DNA of 64,000 bases from Xanthobacter tagetidis (GTDB taxonomy: Bacteria > Pseudomonadota > Alphaproteobacteria > Rhizobiales > Xanthobacteraceae), in NCBI RefSeq assembly GCF_003667445.1, contig NZ_RCTF01000001.1, positions 372,001 to 436,000 of the forward strand. The letters are read 5' to 3'. Below are positions 31,926 through 40,494 of the stretch, piece after piece. A program made the position numbers and the translations under genes. Numbering within the stretch: the first letter of the stretch is position 1; every line of letters begins with the position of its first letter. A model generated the notes under the pieces. That model made no database searches, had not been told where the DNA came from, and saw nothing but the letters and a program-made list of their open reading frames with translations.

Positions 31926-33440
31926 ATGCCCAACAAGCGACACCACCAGAAGCGCGACCGCTCCACCAAGATCGTCGCCACCGTGGGGCCAGCCTCCAAC
32001 ACCGAGGAAAAGCTCAAGGCCCTGTTCCTGGCCGGCGTCGACGTGTTCCGCCTCAACTTCAGCCACGGCACGCAGGCAGACCACGGCGAGGTGCTGGCCC
32101 GCATCCGGCGCCTGGAGAAGGAGATGGGCCGGCCCATCGGCGTCATCGCCGACATGCAGGGTCCGAAGCTGCGCATCGGCCGGTTCAAGGACGGCGCGAT
32201 CGCGCTGAAGCCCGGCGACGTGCTGCATTTCGATGCCGACGTGGATCGCCCCGGCGACGAGACCCGCGTGCCGATCCCGCACCCCGACATCCTTGAGGCG
32301 CTCACCGTCGGCTCCACCGTGCTGTGCGACGACGGCAAGGTCCGCCTCAAGGTGGTCAAGAAAGGCAAGGGTTTCCTGGAGGCCCAGGTGGTGGCGGGCA
32401 CCAAGCTCTCCAACAACAAGGGCTTCAACATCCCCGACGTGGTGCTGCCGCTGTCGCCGCTCACCGAGAAGGACCGCCACGATCTGGAATTCGCCTGCGA
32501 GCAGGGGGTGGAGTGGATCGCGCTCTCCTTCGTGCAGCGGCCGGAGGACATCCACGAGGCGCGCGACCTCATCAAGGACCGCGCGGCCATCATGCTCAAG
32601 ATGGAGAAGCCCGCCGCGGTGGAGCATCTCACCGAGCTGGTGGAACTCTCCGACGCCATCATGGTGGCGCGCGGCGACCTCGGGGTGGAGCTGTCGCTCG
32701 CCGAGGTGCCGGCGCTGCAGAAGCGCATGATCGCGGAATCGCGCAGGTTCGGCCGCCCGGTGATCGTCGCGACGCAGATGCTGGAATCCATGATCACCGC
32801 CCCGGTGCCGACCCGCGCCGAGGTCTCCGACGTCGCCACCGCGGTCTATGAGGGCGCGGACTGCGTGATGCTCTCCGCCGAGACGGCCGCCGGCCAGTTC
32901 CCGGTGGAGGCCGTGACCTTCATGGACGACATCATCCGCCACGTGGAGCGCGATCCCGGCTACCGGCAGGTGCTCGACGCCACCCAGGCGGAATGGGGCA
33001 AGACCATCGGCGACGCCGTCACCAAGGCCACCTATCAGGCGGCCATCGCCGTGGACGCCACGGCCTTCGTCGCCTTCACCTCCTCGGGCACCACGGGCCT
33101 GCGGGCGGCGCGCGAGCGGCCCATGATCCCGATCCTCGGCCTGACCCCGAAGGTGGAGACCGCGCGGCGCCTCGCTTTGTCCTACGGCGTGCACGCCGTG
33201 CACATGAAGGAGGACATCCACTCCTTCGGCGAGATGGTGGACACCGCGGTTCGGGTGGCGGTTGAGCACGGCCTCGGCAAGCCAGGCGACCGCCTCGCCA
33301 TCACCGCCGGCGTGCCGTTCGCCAAGGCGGGCACCACCAACATCATGCGCATCACCACCATCGGCGCCACCAACCCGCCCTCGCGCCACGACGTGGACGC
33401 GGTGGCCTCCACCATGCCCCGGCGCAAGGTGCCGGCCTAA
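31926..33440 (+). CDS. pykA: Pyruvate kinase
   Basis: Transfers phosphate from phosphoenolpyruvate to ADP. The 504-residue protein has an N-terminal basic tail (MPNKRHHQKRDR), then TKIVATVGPAS, the FRLNFSHG nucleotide-binding segment, the catalytic region IMLKMEKPAAVEHL, VARGDLGVEL, and the signature around ATQMLESMI and SAETAAG. CAGGAGGA precedes ATG 31926. It follows glxR in the gcl cluster, an arrangement in which glyoxylate carbon would go glycerate to phosphoglycerate to PEP to pyruvate; the glycerate kinase itself is not present here. Confidence 0.95.
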   Translation: MPNKRHHQKRDRSTKIVATVGPASNTEEKLKALFLAGVDVFRLNFSHGTQADHGEVLARIRRLEKEMGRPIGVIADMQGPKLRIGRFKDGAIALKPGDVLHFDADVDRPGDETRVPIPHPDILEALTVGSTVLCDDGKVRLKVVKKGKGFLEAQVVAGTKLSNNKGFNIPDVVLPLSPLTEKDRHDLEFACEQGVEWIALSFVQRPEDIHEARDLIKDRAAIMLKMEKPAAVEHLTELVELSDAIMVARGDLGVELSLAEVPALQKRMIAESRRFGRPVIVATQMLESMITAPVPTRAEVSDVATAVYEGADCVMLSAETAAGQFPVEAVTFMDDIIRHVERDPGYRQVLDATQAEWGKTIGDAVTKATYQAAIAVDATAFVAFTSSGTTGLRAARERPMIPILGLTPKVETARRLALSYGVHAVHMKEDIHSFGEMVDTAVRVAVEHGLGKPGDRLAITAGVPFAKAGTTNIMRITTIGATNPPSRHDVDAVASTMPRRKVPA

Positions 33441-33501
33441 AGAGCGAGCCGGCGGCCTCTGGTCGCTTTGTGGGACCGTTCCGGCACGTTCCGCGCCACT
33501 G

Positions 33502-33534
33502 CACGGCCGCCCCTCCGGGCGGCCGTGGTTTTTT
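33502..33534 (+). terminator. Rho-independent terminator after pykA
   Basis: An 11-bp perfect stem (CACGGCCGCCC with GGGCGGCCGTG), a 4-base loop CTCC and a run of six T after one G. It is 62 bases beyond the pykA stop and ends the gcl cluster transcript. Confidence 0.9.
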
Positions 33535-33664
33535 GACCACACGCCGTGGATATTGCACTGCAAGAAAACGTTTTCCCGCAGCGCAGCGCCGGGCACCGGC
33601 TGGACGCAGGCGGGGGCTTGCGGGCTATGGTCGGCCCGGCCTGTCGCCTGGGATCCGCTCCGTC

Positions 33665-34138
33665 ATGTCCGTCGAAGTCGAGCGCAAGTTCCTCGTCACC
33701 TCCGAAGCCTGGCGCGCCGGAGCACGGGCCTGCCGCATCCGCCAGGGCTATCTGTGCCTCGGCGCGGATGCCACCGTGCGGGTCCGCCTCGCCGATGACG
33801 CGGCGTTCCTCACCGTGAAGAGCCGCACCGAAGGCATCTCGCGGGCGGAGTACGAATACGGCATCCCCTTCGCCGATGGCGTCGCCATGCTGGAGACGCT
33901 GTGCACCCGGCCGATCATCGAGAAGACGCGCCATTTCGTCGACCATGGCGGCAGGACCTGGGTCATCGACGTGTTCGGCGCGCACAATGACGGCCTCGTG
34001 GTGGCCGAGGTGGAGCTCGGGCACCCGGACGAGGTGGTGGACCTGCCGCCCTGGGCGGGCGAGGAGGTGACCTCCGATCCGCGCTACCGCAATTCCGCTT
34101 TGGTGAGCGCGCCGCTCGGCAGCGGCTGCGACATCTGA
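33665..34138 (+). CDS. CYTH domain protein (inorganic triphosphatase/TTM family)
   Basis: A 157-residue triphosphate tunnel metalloenzyme. It starts with the family ExExK motif (VEVERKFLV, residues 3-11) and keeps the alternating charged strands of the tunnel (VRVRLADD, LTVKSR, EYEYGIP, IEKTRHFV, VAEVELG). Such stand-alone bacterial proteins usually hydrolyse tripolyphosphate; adenylate cyclase class IV is a less likely alternative. It is a short single gene after the pykA terminator. Confidence 0.88.
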   Translation: MSVEVERKFLVTSEAWRAGARACRIRQGYLCLGADATVRVRLADDAAFLTVKSRTEGISRAEYEYGIPFADGVAMLETLCTRPIIEKTRHFVDHGGRTWVIDVFGAHNDGLVVAEVELGHPDEVVDLPPWAGEEVTSDPRYRNSALVSAPLGSGCDI

Positions 34139-34428
34139 CGTCGCGCCGATCGCCGAAGCAGCGTCTCCCCGCGGTCACCGTTGAATCCATAAAGCGAGAG
34201 GCCGCGCTGAGGCACGGTGGGACGGCGCCCGCACGGCCGGACAGCCGCTCGCTTGGCGGCCGCTTCCCGTCACGATCGGGGACCCCCTTCCGGCGGTCGC
34301 GGCCAAGGCCATGTGAGGCTTGAAGGAAAGCCAAACAACCCGCTCATCTGCCGTTCATGTTGGGCTTGATACACAGTCATTCATCGAGCGGGACCGGTTC
34401 CGGCCGTGCCCCGCGGGAGAGAAGCAAG

Positions 34429-34740
34429 ATGACCTTCCGCACCGCTTTCATCGCCGCCTCGGCTCTGCTCCTCGCGAGCGCCACGGCGCAGGCCCAGAAC
34501 AACACCGCCGCCGGCGCGATCTTCGGCGGCACCGCGGGCGCGCTGATCGGCGGCGCGGTCACCGGTACCGGTGGTGGCGCGGTGGCCGGCGCGCTGATCG
34601 GCGGCACCACGGGCGCGATCCTCGGCGCCCAGGCCGACCAGCAGAACCAGAGCTATTATTTTTGGGCCAATGACGGGCGCTGCTACCTGCACCGCGCCGA
34701 CGGGGCGATCCTCAAGGCCTCCCGCAGTCGTTGCCAATGA
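34429..34740 (+). CDS. Small secreted glycine-zipper protein
   Basis: A 103-residue protein with a signal peptide (about 1-22, ending ATAQA) and a Gly/Ala-rich central repeat (GAIFGGTAGALIGGAVTGTGGG...GGTTGAILGAQ, about 27-67), the glycine-zipper pattern of outer-membrane-associated proteins. The C-terminal part (SYYFWANDGRCYLHRADG) is soluble and contains two cysteines. GGGAGAG precedes ATG 34429. The upstream gap (34139-34428) holds no other gene I can support. Function unknown. Confidence 0.8.
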   Translation: MTFRTAFIAASALLLASATAQAQNNTAAGAIFGGTAGALIGGAVTGTGGGAVAGALIGGTTGAILGAQADQQNQSYYFWANDGRCYLHRADGAILKASRSRCQ

Positions 34741-34789
34741 CGGGCTGTTGATCTGTTCCGTTCCCCCGCACGGATCCGATCAATGGAAG

Positions 34790-34816
34790 GGCGCCGGCGC
34801 AAGCCGGCGCCTTTTT
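34790..34816 (+). terminator. Rho-independent terminator after the glycine-zipper gene
   Basis: A 9-bp perfect stem (GGCGCCGGC, loop GCAA, GCCGGCGCC) followed by five T. It begins 50 bases after the stop codon. Confidence 0.9.
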
Positions 34817-34895
34817 CCGTTCCGCGGGCCGCAGATGCGGCCGCAGGCGCGCAAGCGCATTCAATTTCGGCCGCGCACGCTCTAGATTGACGGCG

Positions 34896-35837
34896 ATGTC
34901 CGCCCCGCTCCCGCCCGTTCCCGACCTCGACCAGATCCGCGCCGCCGGCAAGCGCGGCGTCGCCCGCGCCCTCGCCGCGGTGGAGACGCAGCGCGGCACG
35001 CCCGCTCTGGCGGCGCTGCTCGACGCCGCGGCGCGCGCTGCGCAGGCCCACGTCCTGGGCCTCACCGGGCCGCCCGGCGTCGGCAAGTCCACGCTGACCA
35101 ACGCGCTGGTGCACCGCGCCCGCGCCGCCGGCCTCGCGGTGGCGGTGCTGGCGGTCGACCCCTCCTCGCGCCGCACCAAGGGGGCGCTGCTCGGCGACCG
35201 GGCGCGCATCCAGACCGACCCCGAGGACCGGCAGGTGTTCGTGCGCTCCATGGCGGCGCGCGACCGGCTCGGCGGCCTCTCGGACGACGCGGTGGCGGCG
35301 GTGGTGCTGCTGCGCGCCATCTACGACCTCGTGATCGTCGAGACCGTGGGCGTCGGCCAGTCGGAGGCCGACATCTCGCTGGTGGCGGACACGGTGGTGC
35401 TGTGCATCCAGCCGGGGTCCGGCGACAGCCTCCAGTTCATGAAGGCGGGCGTGATGGAGCTGCCCGACATCATCGTCGTTACCAAGGCCGACATGGCGGA
35501 CGTGGCGCGCCGCGCGGCAGCGGAGGTCACCGGCGCGCTCTCGCTTTCGGGCGGGGTCGGCGACTGGGCGGTGCCGGTGCTGCGCCTGTCCGCCTCCACC
35601 GGCGAGGGGCTCGCGGCGTTCGACGACGCCATCGCCCGCCACCGCGCGCACATGGCGGACGGCGGACGGCGCGAGGCGCTGCGCGCGGCACAGGAGGAGA
35701 AGTGGGTGGAAGAGGCGATCAAGGTGCGGTTCGGCACCCACGGGCTCGCCCGCGCCCGCCGCCTCGGCGCTGCGGGGCACGGCCCGTTCACGCGCGAGGC
35801 CGCGCTCGCGGCGCGGCTTACCGCCGATCAGGGCTGA
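34896..35837 (+). CDS. meaB: MeaB/ArgK-type GTPase (methylmalonyl-CoA mutase chaperone)
   Basis: A G3E-family GTPase that protects and reloads B12-dependent acyl-CoA mutases. The 313-residue protein has Walker A GPPGVGKST (about 60-68), the base-specific DPSSRRTKGALLGDR segment, VETVGVGQSE switch region, and NKxD-type TKAD. The ATG at 34896 follows a TTG nine bases earlier that is also in frame. No mutase gene is adjacent, so its partner must be elsewhere. It is convergent with the next minus-strand group, with 28 bases between the genes. Confidence 0.92.
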   Translation: MSAPLPPVPDLDQIRAAGKRGVARALAAVETQRGTPALAALLDAAARAAQAHVLGLTGPPGVGKSTLTNALVHRARAAGLAVAVLAVDPSSRRTKGALLGDRARIQTDPEDRQVFVRSMAARDRLGGLSDDAVAAVVLLRAIYDLVIVETVGVGQSEADISLVADTVVLCIQPGSGDSLQFMKAGVMELPDIIVVTKADMADVARRAAAEVTGALSLSGGVGDWAVPVLRLSASTGEGLAAFDDAIARHRAHMADGGRREALRAAQEEKWVEEAIKVRFGTHGLARARRLGAAGHGPFTREAALAARLTADQG

Positions 35838-35865
35838 AGGTAAGGGCTGAACGGGATGCGCCCGC

Positions 35866-36159
35866 TCAGTGGGCGCGGCCGACCAGCGTATATTCGCCCG
35901 CGCGCACCTTGCCGGCGAGCCGCTCGACGAATTCGGCGCACGGCTCCTCGCCATAGGTGGCGACCAGGCTGCGCAGCGCCGAGAACAGGGCCGCCTGCAC
36001 CAGGCAGTCCTCGTCCAGTCCGTCGCGCACCGCCTCGACCCAGGCATCGTTGAGATAGCTGAGCGCCGCGTGGCGGTCGTCGGCCTCCGTCTCGCCAGCG
36101 TCGGGAATAAGGATCGGGTCGTTGGGCAAGGTGGACAAGGCGGTTTCTCCGCGCCGCAT
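35866..36159 (-). CDS. Small conserved hypothetical protein
   Basis: A 97-residue acidic soluble protein, unrecognised: MRRGETALSTLPNDPILIPDAGE, then a mostly helical part (YLNDAWVEAVRDGLDEDCLVQAALFSALRSLV) ending TLVGRAH. It lacks a signal peptide or membrane segment. It is the last gene of a minus-strand run with the two genes upstream. A TAACC-AAAA-GGTTA palindrome lies 52 bases before its start and may control it. Confidence 0.7.
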   Translation of the reverse strand: MRRGETALSTLPNDPILIPDAGETEADDRHAALSYLNDAWVEAVRDGLDEDCLVQAALFSALRSLVATYGEEPCAEFVERLAGKVRAGEYTLVGRAH

Positions 36160-36210
36160 GCGGCGACGGGGATACCTTTAGCACGTTCTGCCTCTTGGGC
36201 AGCCCAGTTC

Positions 36211-36225
36211 TAACCAAAAGGTTAA
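36211..36225. promoter_or_regulatory. TAACC-AAAA-GGTTA palindrome, CtrA-box-like
   Basis: Arms 36211-36215 and 36220-36224 are perfect complements; with 36225 the site reads TAAC-N7-TTAA, close to the CtrA full site TTAA-N7-TTAA. It lies upstream of the 97-residue gene. Confidence 0.35.
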
Positions 36226-36270
36226 TGCCGGGGGCGGATGGCACCAGGCCCCGCGGCGCCGCGTGCGGCC

Positions 36271-36681
36271 TCAGTTGCCGCCGTAGCGCACGACGATGTC
36301 GTGGGCGAGCTTTCCCGCCTCCTCCAGCTGCCGCGAGACCGCGAGGCGAGCCGAGGGGGTGCAGGCGCGATAGACCTGGGCGTAGCTGGAATAGCCGCGG
36401 TTGAAGCTGCCGATCATCAGCCCGCGGCGGGCCTCGGAGGGCTGCTCGGCATCGAGCAGCGCCTGCATCTCGGCGCGCCAGCGCTGGGCCTCGTCCTCCA
36501 CGCCGCAGAGCGGGCGCAGATAATGCAGCGCACCGAGGATCTCGGCGAGGCGCAGGAAATCCTGGTCGTAAGGCGGCGCGGCGCCCTCGGTCGGCCCGGC
36601 CGCGCGCGCCGGCGCGGTGCCGTGCGCGGCGAGCGCGAGCGCGGCGACGAGGGCGAGGCGGCGGAGGACAGGCAGGCGCAT
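36271..36681 (-). CDS. Secreted hypothetical protein, TIGR02301-like
   Basis: A 136-residue protein with a signal peptide (about 1-28, ending PARA) and a helical domain containing LAEILGALHYLRPLCG, RWRAEMQALLDAEQ and RRGLMIGSFNRGYSSYAQVYRACTP. The spacing and the FNRGYSSY segment resemble the TIGR02301 family of alphaproteobacterial periplasmic proteins, which often lie beside a NUDIX gene, as here (39-base gap). Function unknown. Confidence 0.75.
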   Translation of the reverse strand: MRLPVLRRLALVAALALAAHGTAPARAAGPTEGAAPPYDQDFLRLAEILGALHYLRPLCGVEDEAQRWRAEMQALLDAEQPSEARRGLMIGSFNRGYSSYAQVYRACTPSARLAVSRQLEEAGKLAHDIVVRYGGN

Positions 36682-36720
36682 GGCTTTCAGGTGCGCTGCC
36701 GAGGCGCGCGGGTCAAGGGG

Positions 36721-37185
36721 TCAGGCCGAGGCGAAAGGCTGGGCGAACGGAGGGGCGCTGAGCCGGGCCAGCACCCGCTCGGCCTCCTCCACCACGGGGG
36801 CGAGCCCGCTGGTGGTGACAAGGCCCGCCACCTCGGACGGCAGGAACCAGCCCACCTCCGCCGCCTCCGGCCCGGTCTGCGGCTCTCCGGCGCGCCACAG
36901 CGCCGCGTGGGCTGCGACCACAAAATGCGCCTTCAGCGTGCCGTCGCTATCGCGGATGATGACGTCGAGCGCACGGGCGAGGGCGACGATCTCCGCCGCG
37001 ACGCCCACCTCCTCCATCAGCTCGCGGCGCGCCGCCTCGGCCAGCGTCTCGCCCGGCTCGACGCGGCCGCCCGGCAGGCTCCACAGGCCGTTGCCGGGAT
37101 GGGCGCCGCGCCGCGCCAGCAGCACGCGCCCGTCGCGGAACACGGCCGCACTCGCGGCGAGGGTGGGGCGGACGGCTTCGCTCAT
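36721..37185 (-). CDS. NUDIX hydrolase
   Basis: A 154-residue NUDIX protein hydrolysing a nucleoside diphosphate linked to another group. The full box G-x5-E-x7-REUXEE is present as [24 protein letters not shown] (about residues 39-62), preceded by GLWSLP as in MutT/ADP-ribose-type members. Substrate cannot be assigned. It starts the small NUDIX-TIGR02301-hypothetical run on the minus strand. Confidence 0.9.
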   Translation of the reverse strand: MSEAVRPTLAASAAVFRDGRVLLARRGAHPGNGLWSLPGGRVEPGETLAEAARRELMEEVGVAAEIVALARALDVIIRDSDGTLKAHFVVAAHAALWRAGEPQTGPEAAEVGWFLPSEVAGLVTTSGLAPVVEEAERVLARLSAPPFAQPFASA

Positions 37186-37328
37186 GGGGGAACTCCGCGG
37201 GGCATCGGCAGCGCCGCCGCCCTGAGGGCGCGCGAGGATCGGCCCGCGCTGCGGGCGCGCGGCAGACTAGCGGGTCGCCCGCCCCGGCCGCAACGGCCTG
37301 GACCGCCCCTTGTGGGGCGCTTCGGGCC

Positions 37329-37724
37329 TCAGGACTTCCCCTCTTCGGTGCGGAACACGATGCCGCATTTCTTGTGGATCGAGACCTGCTCGATCGCCTC
37401 CATCTCCCCCTTGAGGCGCGCCAGCTCGGCGGTCTGGGCATTGTCGCCGCCGACCATGAAGGCTGCGGGCCAGAAGATCACCACCGCCACGGCCGTCACC
37501 ACCGCATCGGAGGCCGCTTGGCGGTTCTGGGTTCCGGTGAGCGCCACGGCGCGCGCGGAAATGCGCTCGGCCTCCTGCGCCAGCTGCTGGCAGTTGTAGC
37601 TCTGGAACTGCATGGGCGAGACATAGGCCGCCGAGACCTGGTCCGCCGATTTCGCACACCCCGCGAGGGCGAGCGCCCCGAGGGCCGCCGCCGCTCCCGC
37701 CACCCGTCCTGCTGCCGCCCGCAC
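37329..37724 (-). CDS. Putative lipoprotein
   Basis: A 131-residue protein with a lipoprotein signal (residues 1-23, lipobox LALAGC), then YVSPMQFQSYNCQQLAQEAERISARAV and a hydrophobic stretch (about 73-91, VVTAVAVVIFWPAAFMVGG) before a basic C-terminal helix. Two further cysteines could form a disulfide. The family is unrecognised but the pattern (lipobox plus internal membrane segment) is seen in small alphaproteobacterial envelope proteins. It is divergent from the HD hydrolase gene. Confidence 0.75.
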   Translation of the reverse strand: MRAAAGRVAGAAAALGALALAGCAKSADQVSAAYVSPMQFQSYNCQQLAQEAERISARAVALTGTQNRQAASDAVVTAVAVVIFWPAAFMVGGDNAQTAELARLKGEMEAIEQVSIHKKCGIVFRTEEGKS

Positions 37725-37877
37725 GCCATCGCCCCCCGACTGCCACCGAGGGGCGAACGCCGCCCCTGTAACAATCTAGAGCTGTATTGCAGATTTGCGC
37801 AACCCGCCGCCGCGCTCCCGGCATTGGCGCACCTGCCGCTCCGGCCTAACGTCCGCTGCGAGAAGGAAGGCCGATTC

Positions 37878-38507
37878 GTGAGCGAGACCAAGCCAGACCA
37901 CCCCCCGGCGCGGCGCGCCGCGCCGCCCCGCGCCTGGCAGCGCATGCTATCCGGGCGGCGGCTCGATCTGCTCGACCCCTCCCCGCTCGACGTGGAGATC
38001 GAGGATATCGCCCACGGCCTCGCCCGGGTCGCCCGCTGGAACGGCCAGACCCACGGCGCGCACATCTTCTCGGTGGCTCAGCACGCGCTGCTGGTGGAGC
38101 GCATCGCCCGCGCGGCGTTCCCGGACATCGACGCCCGCTGGCGGCTGTGCGTGCTGCTGCACGATGCGCCCGAATATGTGATCGGCGACATGATCTCGCC
38201 CTTCAAGGCGGTGATCGGCGGCGACTACAAGGCGGTGGAGGCGCGCCTGCTGGCCGCCATCTCGCGGCGCTTTTCGCTGCCGGTCCACTGGCCGGCGGCG
38301 CTGGTGAAGATGGTCAAGAGCGCCGACCGCTCGGCCGCCTTCTACGAGGCCACCACCCTTGCCGGCTTCGCCGAGGCGGAGGCCCGGCGCCTGTTCGGCG
38401 CGCCGGCGCGGCTCGACCCCGCGGTGCTTCAGGAGTATTTGTCGCCCTGGACGGCGGACCGGGCCAAGGCCCGGTTCCTCGAACGGTTCGCGGAGCTGAA
38501 GCCATGA
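37878..38507 (+). CDS. HD-domain phosphohydrolase (YfbR-like)
   Basis: A 209-residue metal-dependent HD hydrolase. The domain shows the ordered ligands H (AQHALLVERIAR), HD (LLHDAPEYVIGDM) and a distal D (KSADRSAAFYEA), as in YfbR-type 5'-deoxynucleotidases. I use the GTG at 37878, preceded by AGGAAGG, since no ATG lies before the conserved WQRMLSGRRLDLLDPSP segment. Its stop overlaps the phosphatase start as ATGA, so the two proteins are translationally coupled. Confidence 0.82.
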   Translation: MSETKPDHPPARRAAPPRAWQRMLSGRRLDLLDPSPLDVEIEDIAHGLARVARWNGQTHGAHIFSVAQHALLVERIARAAFPDIDARWRLCVLLHDAPEYVIGDMISPFKAVIGGDYKAVEARLLAAISRRFSLPVHWPAALVKMVKSADRSAAFYEATTLAGFAEAEARRLFGAPARLDPAVLQEYLSPWTADRAKARFLERFAELKP

Positions 38508-39010
38508 TCCATGTCTGCTCCCTTTCCCGGCTCCACGAGACGGTGGAGCGCTCCGGGGCGCGCCACGTCATCACGCTGATGAACGGCGGCACGGTGCTGA
38601 CGCGGCCCTGCAACGTCGATCCCACCAACCACTTGTTCCTCGGCCTCAACGACATCGCCGAAGAGATCGAGGGGCTGGTGGCGCCGGCGGACAGCCACAT
38701 GCACGAGCTGTTCGACTTCGTCGCCGCCTGGCCGCGCGAGGCGCCGCTGGTGATCCACTGCTATGCCGGCATCTCGCGCTCGACGGCGGCGGCCTATGCC
38801 ACCTTGTGCGCGCTGCTGCCGGAGCGCGACGAGATGGACCTCGCCTTGCGCCTGCGCGAGGCCTCGCCCACCGCGACGCCGAACCCGCGCATCGTCACGC
38901 TCGCCGACGCCGCCTTGCGCCGCGACGGCCGCATGGTCGCCGCCATCGCCGCCATCGGCCGCGGCAAGGATGCCTTCGAGGGCGAGCCCTTCAGCCTCGC
39001 CGTGGCGTGA
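38504..39010 (+). CDS. Tyrosine/dual-specificity phosphatase-like protein
   Basis: A 168-residue protein with the CX5R active-site loop HCYAGISRST (about residues 84-93), the general-acid-side segment LNDIAEEIEGLVAP, and a helical C-terminus. In Hyphomicrobiales such proteins are often annotated as tyrosine protein phosphatase; the substrate may be a protein, a nucleotide or an inositol-type phosphate. It starts four bases before the end of the HD hydrolase gene (ATGA overlap). Confidence 0.85.
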   Translation: MIHVCSLSRLHETVERSGARHVITLMNGGTVLTRPCNVDPTNHLFLGLNDIAEEIEGLVAPADSHMHELFDFVAAWPREAPLVIHCYAGISRSTAAAYATLCALLPERDEMDLALRLREASPTATPNPRIVTLADAALRRDGRMVAAIAAIGRGKDAFEGEPFSLAVA

Positions 39011-39043
39011 ATCCGGGCCGCGGTTCGTCGCCTCCGCAACGCG

Positions 39044-39493
39044 TCAGCGGCCGGCGTCCCGATCCGGGCCGCGCATGCGGGCGACGAACTCCACCAGGAA
39101 GGCGGTGGACCACGCCACCATCATCGGCCCGATGAGCGATTCGAAGCCGGCCAGGCTGCGGTAGTGCGAGCCGACCGAGACCCCGTCCGCGCCCACGGTG
39201 GTGTAGGTGGAGATGGAGAAATAGAAGGCGTCGACGGGCGACGTGATCGCGCCGAGCCAGACGAACGCCGCGGCCCAGATGAGGATCTCCACCAGGTGGG
39301 CGCCACAGAGGCTGAGCACCGTGGCGCTGATCACCAGCGCCTCGCGGAAGACGTGGTCGGCGTAGGACTTGCCGTGGATGCGCCGCAGAAGGCGCCGGCG
39401 CACGCCGGCGAGTATCACCGCATGCACGCTCACCGTCACCATGGCGAGAAGGATGGCGGCCATGATGACCGACAGATAGTCCCGCACACCCAT
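39044..39493 (-). CDS. Two-TM potassium-channel-like protein
   Basis: A 149-residue membrane protein with a first hydrophobic segment (about 7-30), a second (about 52-72), a reentrant pore region with FYFSISTYTTVGADGV (about 90-105) and a final segment (about 119-138). The pore resembles the Ion_trans_2 family, but the filter is TTVGADG instead of the usual T-V-G-Y/F-G, so selectivity may differ. The start MGVRDYL is at 39493. It is convergent with the phosphatase gene. Confidence 0.75.
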   Translation of the reverse strand: MGVRDYLSVIMAAILLAMVTVSVHAVILAGVRRRLLRRIHGKSYADHVFREALVISATVLSLCGAHLVEILIWAAAFVWLGAITSPVDAFYFSISTYTTVGADGVSVGSHYRSLAGFESLIGPMMVAWSTAFLVEFVARMRGPDRDAGR

Positions 39494-39597
39494 CCCGACG
39501 CCGCTCCGTTCCGATCTCGCGGGTCGGGAAGCTAGCCGCTTCGTGGCCGGAGAGAAACCCAAACCCGGTGCCGCGCGGCGTCCGGCCATTGCGGGGG

Positions 39598-39927
39598 TCA
39601 GTTCTTGCGAGGTTCCTTGGGCGGGGTCACGTCGATCATCTCGCCGGGGCGCGGGGCGTCCTCGAAGCCGCGGGGGAAGCCGCCGCCGAAGCCGTCCTGC
39701 GGACGTCCGCCCGAGCGGAACTCGTAAACCCGCACGCCGCCGCCGCGCCGCAGGCCCGGCGCGCGGCCGGTGACGAGCGCATAGATGCCGCCGCCCACCA
39801 TGAGGGCGGCGAGGATGACGCCGCCGGCGATCAGCAGGCCGCCGAGCAGCACGAAGATCAGGGCCGCCGTCGCCGCAGCGACCGCAAGGCCGGCGAGGCC
39901 GCCGAAGAGGGTCATGAACCTGTTCAT
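39598..39927 (-). CDS. Small membrane protein
   Basis: A 109-residue protein: one long or two short hydrophobic stretches (about 7-52, Ala/Gly-rich) followed by a basic, Gly/Arg-rich soluble tail (RRGGGVRVYEFRSGGRPQDGF) ending TPPKEPRKN. No family recognised. I begin at ATG 39927 (MNRFMTLFGG); the frame is open further upstream without support. Separated from the channel gene by 104 bases on the same strand. Confidence 0.65.
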   Translation of the reverse strand: MNRFMTLFGGLAGLAVAAATAALIFVLLGGLLIAGGVILAALMVGGGIYALVTGRAPGLRRGGGVRVYEFRSGGRPQDGFGGGFPRGFEDAPRPGEMIDVTPPKEPRKN

Positions 39928-40022
39928 GGGGCCGAGAATGAGCGAACATTCTGGCGGTCGTGAGACGGACGGCACCCAAACCGCCGCCGCGGGCTTGCGC
40001 CACGGATGCGAAAGGCGGCCCC

Positions 40023-40487
40023 ATGACTATCGTGACACCGGACCGGATGATCGTCGATGAGAGCCGCGCCGACGATCCGTGCGGGCCAAGCCGCGCGTTC
40101 TGGATCAGCGAGGCCGGCGGCCTGACTCAGTTCGGCGCCTTTGTGCATGAGCTGCCGCCCGGTTCGCGGACCGCGCTCGCCCACTGGCACAGTGCCGAGG
40201 ATGAAATGGTCTATGTGCTTTCGGGCGAGCTGACCGTGGTCGAGAATGGGACCGCGACGCCTCTCGGTGCGGGCGCGGCAGCGACCTTCCGGGCCGGCGA
40301 TCCGATCGCCCATTTCGTCGAAAATCGCGGCCAGGACACCGCCCGATGCCTCGTGGTCGGCACGCGCGCGCCGGCCGATGCCATCACCTATCCGGATCAT
40401 GGCCGCATGTGCATGCGGGACAGCGCCTCGCCGCAGGGCCGTTGGACCGACCTCGCGGGCCGCCCGGCGCGAAACCCCTATCTGTGA
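40023..40487 (+). CDS. Cupin-domain protein
   Basis: A 154-residue single-domain cupin. The metal-site motif 1 is visible as WHSAEDEMVYVLSGELTV (His, Glu, Glu ligands, about residues 58-75) and motif 2 as GDPIAHFVENRG (His at about 97). The stretch RAFWISEAGGLTQFG lies before the barrel. Reaction unknown. The gene is convergent with gmk, with only 7 bases between stops, and divergent from the small membrane protein gene. Confidence 0.82.
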   Translation: MTIVTPDRMIVDESRADDPCGPSRAFWISEAGGLTQFGAFVHELPPGSRTALAHWHSAEDEMVYVLSGELTVVENGTATPLGAGAAATFRAGDPIAHFVENRGQDTARCLVVGTRAPADAITYPDHGRMCMRDSASPQGRWTDLAGRPARNPYL

Positions 40488-40494
40488 GGCAACG

